Shown here piece by piece: positions 1 to 7,247 of a DNA stretch of 12,144 nucleotides (position 1 is the stretch's first letter; every line of letters starts with the position of its first letter). The notes below the pieces were generated by a model. The model was not told where the DNA came from. It did no database searches and worked only from the letters and a program-made list of their open reading frames with translations. The stretch comes from Thalassiosira profunda (taxonomy: Eukaryota > Bacillariophyta > Thalassiosirophyceae > Thalassiosirales > Thalassiosiraceae). The position numbers and the translations under genes are program-made. The stretch lies in the NCBI GenBank assembly GCA_036939355.1, contig JALLAP010002064.1, forward strand, positions 1 through 12,144, read 5' to 3'.

Positions 1-380
1 CCCCATGGCCACCGGATAGAGCCCTACGACGCCCTCCCTTCCTTTTGTGGTACCATTGTTCCTGTATAGAAAATATCAAGCCTAACACACAAAGCAACCT
101 AGGTACTAGCTTGGGTTCTTTTTTTTCTAAACTTAACAGTATACTTTCTACTGGAAACATTAGAGCAACCTCGGCGCCTGCAGACTATACACGAGGGTGT
201 GTCATGCAACAGGAGGGACTGGCACCCGCTTGTTGTGCTGATTTGAAGTGTTTTGGTTAGGCACTTGTCTTTGCCAGTACCTTCTCCCTTAGTACCTCTG
301 TCATCAGCTCTTATTGACTGATTCAAATAACCTCAAAACCCCAGCATTGATCGGCTGTCAGCAATACCCACCATCCCTGC
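1..380. other. Left flank, no supportable gene
   Basis: I find no convincing coding region here. It holds the presumed 3' untranslated region of the leftward F-box-like gene (near 300-380). A T-run lies at 118-126, but no tRNA-like B box or other recognisable RNA gene precedes it. On the minus strand an ATG in a strong context (GCCATGG, bases 3-9) could be the start of a gene leaving the window to the left. Only two codons are visible, so this stays a guess. TTCCTGTATAGAAAATA at 59-75 matches 15 of 17 bases of a segment in the divergent promoter at 1884-1900. Confidence 0.5.
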
Positions 381-1667
381 CTACCCTCCTCTGAGGACTT
401 CGTTTTCACGTCGCAGCTTGTCTATTTCATGACACAGCTCTTCTTTCTCCTTTTCATGCTCCTCCTGTAGCTTGGTTATCACAGTAGGGGCGCACGACTT
501 CAGACATCCAGGGCAGGCAGAGTCGAGATCCTTGCTGCAATCGAGATAGCGGCAATCCGAACAGAATTTCTTCTTGCAGACCCAACATTGAGAGCAGCGG
601 TCGCAAAATCCTTTCCCGCAATTGTTCCGCTGCCATATGTGGATAGTTGGCGCGCATTCGTCGCAAAACCGCTCGCCATCCAAACAGGCGCACCACTCGT
701 CAACGCCGCACCGATGGCAGAAGTGTCTGTCACAGACACTGCATTCGCTGGTTCTGGAGCAAGCCGAGCATTTATCATGCCCTTCATTCTCGCAGAAATC
801 GCAATCCACGAATTCATCACAATCAAAGCAGAGGTCTCGCATACAGTAAGAACACCTCACCAGGGATGGGCATGTGCCGGTAAAGGCATCCGTGTCAACT
901 TCAATTATGCAACCACAAAAGTGCCTCAAGCAACCGTAGCACGTGTGCGAGGGTCGCCCCGCGTAAATGTATCCTCCTTCAACTTCATTAATGCTTTCAT
1001 TGCATCTGAGACACGCAAGATGGCGACTGCGCATTAACGAGACATACTTCCGCTGAAATGAAAACAGCCCTGGGGCATCTTGGACGCCCAATGTTAAGCC
1101 TCTGTGCCAACTGCTCGGAAATCGAAAGTGACAAAACGAGCTCCCGCCGGCATCGAGGATGCTCTCGAGGACGGGAAACACATCCAAGGGCAACCATGCA
1201 CCTTTGTCACCCCCCAAATCCACCTGTTTCAGTACTATGGAATGGCGCAAGGGTTCCAATCCACGTCCAGTTATATTGAAGCAGCCCGTCAGCTTCAACA
1301 CCTCGACTGAACTAGCCGCATCGATTTGCAATAGAACGGCGAAGATGTCGTCATCTCTCAGCGCCGCTGCAAGGACAGCATCGAGATCTCCAAAGTCGAT
1401 ATGTTTCCAGCAATCTTCCGGCAAAGACGATAAAATTGCACCGGCCCTTGCCGATCGCGGCCGCTGATGTCCGCCTGAGGAGAACATCTGCTGCCACGAC
1501 GACGATGGTGCTTGAATCGCGGTGGCGAACATCCCTCGCGGCAGCGTCGGCAGGTAGGACGCCACATCTGCGAATATGTTTTCGGGCAAATCGTTTAAGT
1601 GCAAGGTGGCGGGCCGAGGAGGGGCGATCCTCTGGCGCTTGGAAGTGTCGCTGGCATCCCTCGACAT
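381..1667 (-). CDS. F-box-like, cysteine-rich zinc-binding protein with C-terminal coiled coil
   Basis: This is a 428-residue single-exon protein. The frame stays open upstream to 1769 without an ATG, so I start at the ATG at 1667, which has A at -3. Residues about 22-57 look like an F-box (LPENIFADVASYLP, then a FATAIQAPSSSW-type helix). Residues about 120-153 look like one leucine-rich repeat (VEVLKLTGCFNITGRGLEPL). Residues 219-392 contain about fifteen CxC or CxxC motifs plus histidines, suggesting a chain of small zinc-binding modules. Residues about 397-425 are charged and heptad-like (EEHEKEKEELCHEIDKL), a short coiled coil. F-box proteins usually recruit substrates to SCF ubiquitin ligases, and the Cys-rich part could bind protein or nucleic acid. 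That role is inference. From memory, proteins of this layout are multi-copy in diatoms. The N-terminus is basic (SKRQR), which fits a nuclear location but does not prove it. Confidence 0.8.
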   Translation of the reverse strand: MSRDASDTSKRQRIAPPRPATLHLNDLPENIFADVASYLPTLPRGMFATAIQAPSSSWQQMFSSGGHQRPRSARAGAILSSLPEDCWKHIDFGDLDAVLAAALRDDDIFAVLLQIDAASSVEVLKLTGCFNITGRGLEPLRHSIVLKQVDLGGDKGAWLPLDVFPVLESILDAGGSSFCHFRFPSSWHRGLTLGVQDAPGLFSFQRKYVSLMRSRHLACLRCNESINEVEGGYIYAGRPSHTCYGCLRHFCGCIIEVDTDAFTGTCPSLVRCSYCMRDLCFDCDEFVDCDFCENEGHDKCSACSRTSECSVCDRHFCHRCGVDEWCACLDGERFCDECAPTIHIWQRNNCGKGFCDRCSQCWVCKKKFCSDCRYLDCSKDLDSACPGCLKSCAPTVITKLQEEHEKEKEELCHEIDKLRRENEVLRGG

Positions 1668-2017
1668 GATGTCTGGGCGGATGCACCGTCTTTTGGCGTC
1701 TTTCGATGCAACTTGACTGTTGGATGACTCTCGTCGGCGCGAACGCCACAGCCCGCCTGCCGCAAGCACCGCGATCTGACTGCGGGGCTTTCGCTCCTCC
1801 TACAAATCTATGGTATTATCGGCAGTGTCGCGCCTCTAGGAGGATGACGAGGGCAGGGGGCGGGGGGGCGCGGGAATCTTGATTCCTCTGTAGAAAATAC
1901 AGAGGAATAAGTACTTCATTTTTGATTGGTTGTGAGCTCTTTACATCAACCTGTGGCAGTCCTCGTCCACACCACACCCGCGCTGCATGCACCCGCTGCC
2001 ACTCTGCCGTTGCAACA
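1668..2017. promoter_or_regulatory. Divergent promoter region between F-box-like and cold-shock genes
   Basis: These 350 bases separate two divergent start codons and should hold both promoters. Visible elements are a G-rich run at about 1855-1873, a perfect 11-bp inverted repeat at 1882-1908, and an inverted CCAAT box (ATTGG) at 1925-1929, about 90 nt before the cold-shock ATG. An ATG at 1987 lies out of frame and overlaps the main start. It would act as an upstream ORF only if transcription begins before it. I see no clear TATA box. Confidence 0.6.
1882..1908. repeat. Perfect 11-bp inverted repeat with 5-nt spacer
   Basis: The left arm ATTCCTCTGTA (1882-1892) and right arm TACAGAGGAAT (1898-1908) are exact reverse complements around the spacer GAAAA. 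The structure sits about 110 nt before the cold-shock ATG and about 215 nt before the F-box-like ATG. It could be a dimeric transcription-factor site, or a hairpin in a 5' untranslated region. The left arm also belongs to the ATTCCTnnGTAGA motif seen upstream of other genes here. Confidence 0.85.
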
Positions 2018-2713
2018 ATGAATCGCCTCCTCCTATCGGCTTCGAAATCGACGGCGGCGTCCCTCTGCGGCAAGCCCGCCACCCCCCTCGCCTCCTCGGC
2101 CCCGCGCCTGCTCGCCGCGCGGCACTTCTCGGACGCGTCCGATGCAGATGATGCAGGCGCCGAGATGGTGGGCACGGTGAAGATGTACTTTCGCAACAAG
2201 TCGTACGGGTTCATCGTGCCGGACGGAGTGGACATGGAGAATCACGAGGCCAAGGACCTCTTCTTCGTCCATTACGACGGCATCAAGCCGAGGGAGCTGG
2301 AAGACGGGAAGTTGTGGCGCACCCCATTGATGAGGGGGCAGCGTGTCAAGTTCAAGGCGGGGCCGGCGAGGGAGGGGACGGATTCTGGGAACGGTTAGTT
2401 TGCTGTGTGAAATGATGCGGTGTTTTCTCTCATTGCAATTATACTGATTGCCAATCGATATTCACCGTTTGAAACAGCGACCGATGTGAGGGCGGAGGAC
2501 GGCTCGGTGCTGCCCATGTTTCATCCTGGATACCTGGACCGGTACACCAAAGGACGAAAGGCTATTCTCGGGGCAGAGGTGTGGGACATTTTCACCACCA
2601 GCAGCGATCCGGAGGAGCTGGAAACGAAACTGGTGGCTGCGTACGAAAAGGCGAAGGATGCCGTCGACAAGAAGACGGCGATGGTCGAAAAGCACGGGGA
2701 AGGTAAGGTGTAG
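2018..2713 (+). CDS. Cold-shock-domain protein with mitochondrial-type presequence
   Basis: There are two exons, 2018-2393 and 2478-2713, encoding 203 residues. The start has the good context ACAATGA. Residues 1-38 are Ser/Ala/Arg-rich without acids and end in ARHFSDA, which fits an R-x-F/S mitochondrial processing site. Residues about 51-140 form a cold-shock domain: GTVKMYFRNKSYGFIVPDG holds RNP1 (KSYGFI), and LFFVHYDGI (81-89) holds RNP2. The domain binds single-stranded RNA or DNA, so a role in organelle RNA handling is inferred. The phase-1 intron falls in the last strand of the domain, and splicing joins GTDSGN to ATDVRAEDG. About 65 residues follow the domain (HPGYLDRYTKGRKAILGAEVWDIF, written here as HPGYLDRYTKG then RKAILGAEVWDIF), ending in a Lys/Glu-rich helix. 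I do not recognise this tail. A strong donor-like site at 2703 just before the stop suggests a possible alternative C-terminus. Confidence 0.85.
2394..2477 (+). other. Intron of the cold-shock gene (84 nt, phase 1)
   Basis: The donor GTTAGT follows G2393 and the acceptor is AAACAG ending at 2477. Without splicing, the frame meets TAG at 2396. Removing the intron gives a Gly-Asn-Ala-Thr junction and restores the last strand of the cold-shock domain. Confidence 0.85.
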
Positions 2714-3050
2714 AGGGAAGTGCACTGAAATGCGTGGGGACTCTGAATAAGTAGGTGACGATCAACGTGACGATTATCTGTGGTACCAAAGTCGGTTCCA
2801 CAACACAAGATGCTTCATTTCTCGAAGCATAAGGTAGATATCCTGATCCTCGCCTCCTAATTTGCGAGGTTCTTAGGGTGGGCAGCGTATTTTGAGTGAC
2901 AGAGCGGTTCCTTTCTCCCCAGCGATGAATGTGGCAAGTTGGATGCTGCTCATCTGAAGCTGGTATATGAAACACCAGTGACCCACAAGGCACCTTTTAA
3001 GAATTATAAATCTAATTGTGGCAATCAGCGGACATAGGTATCTATCAAGC
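2714..3050. other. Convergent 3' region between cold-shock gene and NOP58
   Basis: This holds the two 3' untranslated regions. GTGACGAT occurs twice, at 2755-2762 and 2767-2774. There is no AATAAA on the plus strand, and AATAAG at 2746-2751 is the nearest look-alike. A pyrimidine-rich acceptor-like site (CCTTTCTCCCCAG) ends at 2922 on the plus strand and could pair with the donor-like site at 2703. Otherwise I see no gene. Confidence 0.5.
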
Positions 3051-5020
3051 TCACTCCTTCGACTTCCCCTTTTTAGCCTTCTTCTCCTTCTTGCTCTTTT
3101 TCTTTTTCTTAGCGCTCTCTCCGGCCCCGTTATCCCCATTCTCTTCCGTATCACCGTTCTCTTCCTCTCGCTTACGTTTCTTTTTCTCCTTCTTGGCCTT
3201 CTTCTTGGCCTCTTTATCGTCCAACACCATGTCGCTGGACTCATTGTACGCCGGAGCCACCGCTGCAGACTTGGCCGCCGTTGCCACATATTTCGCCGTC
3301 TTGGCCGCACTCAGCTTCCCATCCTTATTGGCAAGATTGATCGTTCCATCCCCTCCTTCCAATTGCCGCAACCTCGCCTCCACCTTCGCCCTTCCTTCGT
3401 ATCCGATGGTGGTGTCCGGGTGTTCCGTCGTCTCATCCGATAGGGCATCCACCCTGGTGGCAAGCGCGGCTTTGGCGGCAAGGACACGGCTGATCTTACC
3501 CTTGTGCTTGGGCGCTGCCTGGCCCACAAGCGACGCGTGGTAGATGAGACCGTACTTTGGCGTATCGTGCTTCGTTTTGAGGGCGCGGAACAGCGCCTTC
3601 TCGGCACCCAAAATCTGGACAGTCGACGCCGGCTGCTTGGCCAGGTTCATCAGCGACCCCGAGTGGGAAATGAGGCGGGCGCCCACGAGCTCACCGAGCA
3701 GAATCGTGAGGTTGGGCGCAATGGCGTTCATGCGATTCTTCAGGTAGTCGAAGAGCTGGATGCGGTACTCCGTCATCGACAACACCTGCTCCGCCAGGCT
3801 TTGGATGTTGATGATGTCCAGATCTGAAATCTCCGTCCCCATTGATACCTCCGCGGCCTCCTTCACTGCTTGTTCGATAGATTCGTCCTCCAATATTTGG
3901 GAGAGGTCGTTCTCCCGGAATTTGGACCGGTAGCCGCACGTGAGCACCAGCTTCGAGTATTGCGCGTTGTCGTTCACAATCCCCTGAAGCTCTGTGTTGC
4001 GCAACAGGAGAGATAACGTGAGAGATGAAATCCTAGCACGTCATGGCCAGTGCAAAATCAAAGAGACTCACCCGGAAAGTGCCACCCGTACCACTCCTTC
4101 ACGCGCATCGCATACGTGTTGATCTCCTTGTCCAGCTCGTCCAGCAGCCCGATCGCCTGGATCACCATCGTGTCCACCTTGTCCGCCGAGAACTTGAGCT
4201 TGTACCGCGACAGGCTGTGGCTCAGCCCCAGCCGCATCGCGGTCAGGTCTCCCGCCGATACGGTCGGTCCGTCGTCGTCAGAGTCCTCCCCGCCCCCGCC
4301 GGCCTCCAGCAGGTCGTCGAGGTAGCACCGTATTCCACGGAACAGCTCGGCCGTCTTGGCGTCGCACGCCATCGAGCAGGGGAGGCCGGGGACCGCCTCC
4401 TTGATCCCCGCCACGAGGGTCTTGTCGGCAATCGCCAAACTGTCCCCCTTGCCCGACTTTTTGAGCTGCTTCTTCAGGAAGGATTTGAGGGACTTGCCCA
4501 CCTTCCCGTCGATGCAGTCGGCCGCTGCCGAGACCGCGTCGGCGGTGTCGGCGAACGGTTCGAAGTGGACGAGGTTCACATATTTCTTGGCCTTCGACGC
4601 GTCCGCGAAGAATTTGTCGTGGAGGTCCTCCTCGGACGTTTTGGAGAGCTTCTTATCATCCGTAATCTGGGGGAGTAGGGGGTTGATGTTGGTGCAGCAG
4701 GAGGTGAGCACAAGATGTGTGTATGAGGTACGATTGTGAGTTCACGAGCAAGATTTTTAAAGCCATCATCCGTGCAATTTACGATGCAAATGGAATGTTC
4801 GGCACCTTCACCTTTGCAAAGCGCGCCCGACGCCTGACGGGCAGCGAGGCGTGGCCGAGTGCCGAGTACTCGAGTACAACCCATCAATCAACCTTCTCGC
4901 GACGACGCACCACCTCCCATCGAGCCATCAGCGACCCCACCGCCCCCATCCAATTGCAGGACCGACAAATCTCACCTTGAACAGGGAAAACCCCGCCGGC
5001 GTCTCGAAGAGGAGGTGCAT
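3051..5020 (-). CDS. NOP58: Nucleolar protein NOP58 (box C/D snoRNP core)
   Basis: There are three exons, 5020-4976, 4666-4072 and 3991-3051, giving 526 residues, close to the family norm. NOP58 pairs with NOP56, fibrillarin and SNU13 in nucleolar box C/D snoRNPs that guide rRNA 2'-O-methylation and pre-rRNA processing. Exon 1 encodes [15 protein letters not shown], the conserved NOP5 N-terminus, and joins ITDDKKLSK in phase 0. The coiled-coil region includes [20 protein letters not shown] and EWYGWHFP (about 174-213), and the intron-2 junction gives FPELQGIV. The Nop domain carries [20 protein letters not shown] (342-361) and HASLVGQA, the signature that contacts the RNA-SNU13 complex. The C-terminus (about 472-526) is the usual Lys/Glu-rich nucleolar tail. 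NOP56 is less likely because of the FETPAG start and KKE tail. An unusual acidic Gly/Asp-rich insert lies at about 138-148. Confidence 0.96.
3992..4071 (-). other. NOP58: NOP58 intron 2 (80 nt, phase 1)
   Basis: On the minus strand, the donor GTGAGT begins at 4071 and the acceptor CACAG ends at 3992. Splicing joins CCG-G to AG-CTT and gives Phe-Pro-Glu-Leu, the sequence expected for NOP58. Confidence 0.93.
4667..4975 (-). other. NOP58: NOP58 intron 1 (309 nt, phase 0), much longer than other introns here
   Basis: On the minus strand, the donor GTGAGA begins at 4975 and the acceptor CTACTCCCCCAG ends at 4667. The other four introns in the window are 72-84 nt. The intron contains a perfect 12-bp palindrome, GTACTCGAGTAC, at 4866-4877. 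NOP58 and NOP56 introns host box C/D snoRNAs in vertebrates, so I looked for one. ATGATGG is the nearest C-box-like string, but no CTGA D box follows it, so I do not call a snoRNA. Confidence 0.9.
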
Positions 5021-5366
5021 GATGGCCCTGCTACTGTTGCGCCTGGCCGCCTGGCGTCGATCCCCCGCTCACAGCTGTTTTGAGGGGACAAAAGAGTGGC
5101 TCTCTGGGCTTTGATTTGGGCTTTTGGCGGGCGGGAGCGGCCAGACGCAATAAGGTAGGGGGCTTTGCGCCCAAATTGATCATCATTTGCCCCCTCTTGC
5201 ACCTAATTTGCTTGCTTATCAATAATAAAAATATCTGCCGTCAGGGCTACGGGGCAAGCCCTTTGAAATCAGGCGCGAGCCCCCTCCCCCCTCGCGCTCA
5301 CTCTTCATCTCTTTCTCCTCTCGTAGACGCCTCATGGGAATGTAGCCCTCGTCGGCTGCACGCCTC
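5021..5366. promoter_or_regulatory. Divergent promoter region between NOP58 and the MFS transporter
   Basis: This 346-base region has no supportable gene. An A/T-rich stretch at 5221-5234 (AATAATAAAAATAT) is the best TATA-like candidate for the transporter, about 135-145 nt before its ATG. GGGCTTT recurs at about 5106, 5119 and 5159, giving a weakly repetitive stretch. Core promoter positions are guesses. Confidence 0.4.
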
Positions 5367-6808
5367 ATGCAACAGCGATGGAGGGCGCTGCGGGCACTGG
5401 GCGCGCCGCTCCTCGCCACATGCACCATCGGCGCGGCGGTCGAATTTTGCTGGGCGGCGGGCGAGGCCGTCCTCGTGCCGCACCTCGAGCGGCACCGTGT
5501 TCGCCGGTGGGTCGTCTCGACGATCTACCTCGCCAACCCGACGCTGGGTCTGTGGGCGCAGCCTCGCCTCGGGGCGTGGTCCGATCGAATCAATCGCCGG
5601 GTGCCCTTCGTGGTGTCTCTCTCGTTGATTGCATTGGTTGGCATCACGACACTTCTATCTGCAATACCAATATCAAAAGCTCTGGGATTGCAATCGAACA
5701 ATGTTGGCACGGATGGCGAATCGATGTCCTATTTGGCAATCTTCTTGGCTTTTCTTGGATTTGGCGCGGCCGACATTAGCTTCGACTGTCTACTGATACC
5801 CGGCCGTTCCCTCTTGGACGACATGGCTGTGCCTGCTGGTGCATCGGAGGAGGCAAATGCTTTGTTCACTGGATTTCAACTATCCGGAAGGCTATCAGCT
5901 CTTCTCATCGGATCGTCTCGCTGGGCCACCTCTGGTCTGTGGGGATTCTACAAAGATCCCGCAGATGCGCATTTTGATGCATGCTTTACAGTGAGCGCTG
6001 CCGTTCTTTTGGGTTCTATGTTGATGGTTAGTAGGCTTGTGGAAGATCGGGGCTCGGCTTATGAAACAATATCGGGCGATTCAGACAGCAATTCGGACGA
6101 GCCTGGCGTAGCTGTTGAATTCAAAGAGCATTATTTGGACGCGAGAGGCATGCTCGCAATGCCGTCAAACCACGCGAGCGTAAATGCCACATCAGATGAC
6201 AGTCCACCGCAGAGGTTCTGGTCAAAGCTGGACGCTACTGCGCTTTTGTGTACAGTCCAAGCTGCGGGGTGGGTCGGTATTTGTGCGCAATCTTTCTTCT
6301 GGACAGCGTGGCGTGGCGAACAGACAGGATGCGTCGACTTGGCCTTGCAGGGAGTGGTTGGCATGATTACAGCAGGGAGCGGTAAAATGCACTCTTTGGT
6401 GCAGCCTCAGTCTGGTGCGGCTCGGAACTGTTCTTTCATGCTTTGATGATGTCAACCGGACTTTTCAACGACTCGAACGAAGGAGATGGCAGGCAGTGGA
6501 CATCGAAGCATGGCTGGATACCGAGGCTTATCGGTGCATTGAGTGGTATCAATTACGCCGTGCATGCTACCAATGGACTGCTAGTGGCTGCACAACTGGT
6601 GGACGATCCATCCAAGAGAGCTAGGACGATCGCTCTGGTGAACAATTGCTTGCCGATTGGACAGCTGGTCACTGCTATCACTGGAGGTGCCATTGCACAA
6701 TATTTCGGCAGTTTCCAATATTGCTTCGTTTGCTACGGCGCTCTTGGGGTTCTGTTGACATCTGGGGCGTGGATTGTATCTTCTAGACGAAACCTGTTCT
6801 CTCAATAA
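5367..6808 (+). CDS. SLC45 / sucrose-transporter-like MFS protein, frame broken near 6384
   Basis: ATG 5367 is the first in-frame start after TAG 5343. The first frame runs to 6446 and the second is open from 6386 to TAA 6806. Joined, they give about 480 residues and most of a 12-helix major facilitator. Family signs are GAAVEFCWAAGEAVLVPHL (22-40, the first-helix pattern of H+/sugar symporters), the motif-A loop GAWSDRINRR (69-78), FDCLLIPGRSLLDD (139-152, like the SLC45/SUC helix-4 region), an acidic central loop (about 225-285), and GWVGICAQSFFWTAWRGEQ. The second frame supplies NALFGAASVWCGSELFFHAL and the last helices. Proton-coupled sugar transport is inferred. The break could be a one-base sequencing error in AAAA (6384-6387), a real inactivating deletion, or a 23-nt intron at 6382-6404, which is too short for this genome. 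If the break is real, this is a recent pseudogene. Confidence 0.75.
6384..6387 (+). other. Frame-break site in the transporter (AAAA run)
   Basis: Before this run the coding frame reads GVVGMITAGSGK, and after it the -1 frame reads NALFGAASVW. One additional A would make the two continuous as ITAGSGKNALFGAASVW, a normal helix-loop-helix for the family. The sequence is not a slippery heptamer, because slipping AAA back one base would pair with the stop TAA. A programmed frameshift is therefore not supported. Confidence 0.7.
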
Positions 6809-6903
6809 AGGAGAGTGAGAAGATTGGGCGGGTATCATGCTTGAAACCTCTGTTCTCTCAGCGGAGTCCTCTCAAAGGAGAGAGTAGGTAGATTGGCGGT
6901 ACC
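6789..6903. repeat. Imperfect tandem duplication across the transporter stop codon
   Basis: Two units share GAAACC, TGTTCTCTCA, GGAGAG, AGATTGG and GGTA-C in the same order. Unit one is 6789-6836 and unit two is 6843-6903, which has an extra GTCCTCTCAA-type insertion. The transporter stop TAA (6806-6808) lies in unit one and is embedded in AATAAA (6804-6809), a possible polyadenylation signal. The duplication probably arose by local slippage. Confidence 0.75.
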
Positions 6904-7098
6904 TGGATCCTACTCAGTGCATTCCACTCAGTGCACCCCAACAAGTAGTGCAAAGTTCTTTGCATACCACAGTCTTCTACTTTGTTGACTTCAGATTCAC
7001 CCCAGCTCTTTGCAGGCCGCGCCCTTGCAGATCAAGGTGCTGGCTCTCCTCCCCTTGGAGTTGGAAGTTGTGTCGAAACTCTTAACCTTAACTACCAT

Positions 7099-7111
7099 TC
7101 TACGTAGGAAT
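7099..7111 (+). promoter_or_regulatory. TCTACGTAGGAAT motif upstream of ClpS
   Basis: This 13-base string recurs exactly, in the same orientation relative to transcription, upstream of the epimerase gene (minus strand, 12072-12060). A relative, TCTACAGAGGAAT, is the reverse complement of 1882-1894. It ends 136 nt before the ClpS ATG. The ACGT core would suit a bZIP factor, but no regulator is shown. Confidence 0.35.
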
Positions 7112-7183
7112 TAGTACTATCGGACCAGGTCAGAATAATCCGCCCTCCCCCGCGCGCTCGGCGCCCCCCGCCCCCAACGCCCC

Positions 7184-7193
7184 ATAAAATTTT
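7184..7193 (+). promoter_or_regulatory. TATA-like element of ClpS
   Basis: ATAAAATTTT stands out in a very C-rich context and begins 64 nt before the ATG, a plausible core-promoter spacing for a short 5' untranslated region. A similar ATAAAATTT lies at 9162-9170 ahead of the sirtuin gene. The call rests on composition and position only. Confidence 0.4.
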
Positions 7194-7247
7194 GCGGAGC
7201 AGACCACGTCGAGGAAGCCCCCGTTGCCGACCGCACGTCCCAACACG

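Larger units (their letters stand above)
6809..7247. promoter_or_regulatory. Intergenic region: transporter 3' end and ClpS promoter
   Basis: The 439-base stretch has no supportable gene. After the tandem duplication comes a direct repeat of ACTCAGTGCA (6912-6921 and 6926-6935), then an inverted repeat TGCAAAG-TT-CTTTGCA (6949-6964). The shared promoter-type motif TCTACGTAGGAAT lies at 7099-7111, a C-rich stretch at about 7142-7183, and a TATA-like ATAAAATTTT at 7184-7193, shortly before the ClpS ATG. Confidence 0.55.

Noticed and set aside
45..260. 71-codon open frame on the plus strand
   Set aside because: It starts at TTG, lacks any recognisable motif, and is the sort of frame expected by chance in a flank.
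1240..1275. tRNA B-box-like GGTTCCAATCC
   Set aside because: It lacks the invariant G of GGTTCGA, has no matching acceptor or anticodon stems, and lies inside the F-box-like coding region.
1668..1769. Upstream extension of the F-box-like protein to 462 residues
   Set aside because: The frame is open to 1769 but would begin at GTG. The first ATG, with A at -3, is at 1667, and the upstream residues show no family pattern.
3016..3543. Plus-strand frame rich in Phe, Leu and Ser opposite NOP58
   Set aside because: It is the antisense shadow of the Lys/Glu-rich NOP58 tail. The apparent hydrophobicity comes from reverse-complemented AAG and GAG codons.
4866..4877. Palindrome GTACTCGAGTAC as a regulatory site
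   Set aside because: A single 12-bp palindrome within an intron is not rare enough in 12 kb to support a function by itself.
4667..4975. Box C/D snoRNA in NOP58 intron 1 (minus strand)
   Set aside because: ATGATGG and CTGATGG are only near matches to the C box RTGATGA, and no CTGA D box lies downstream at a suitable distance, so a snoRNA is not supported.
6382..6404. 23-nt spliced intron in the transporter
   Set aside because: It restores frame and has GT...AG ends, but introns this small are known only from special lineages, and all others here are at least 72 nt. A one-base deletion in AAAA explains the break more simply and keeps the loop residues.
6333..6404. 72-nt intron in the transporter
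   Set aside because: The length would suit this genome, but removing 72 bases does not correct the frame and would delete a likely membrane helix.
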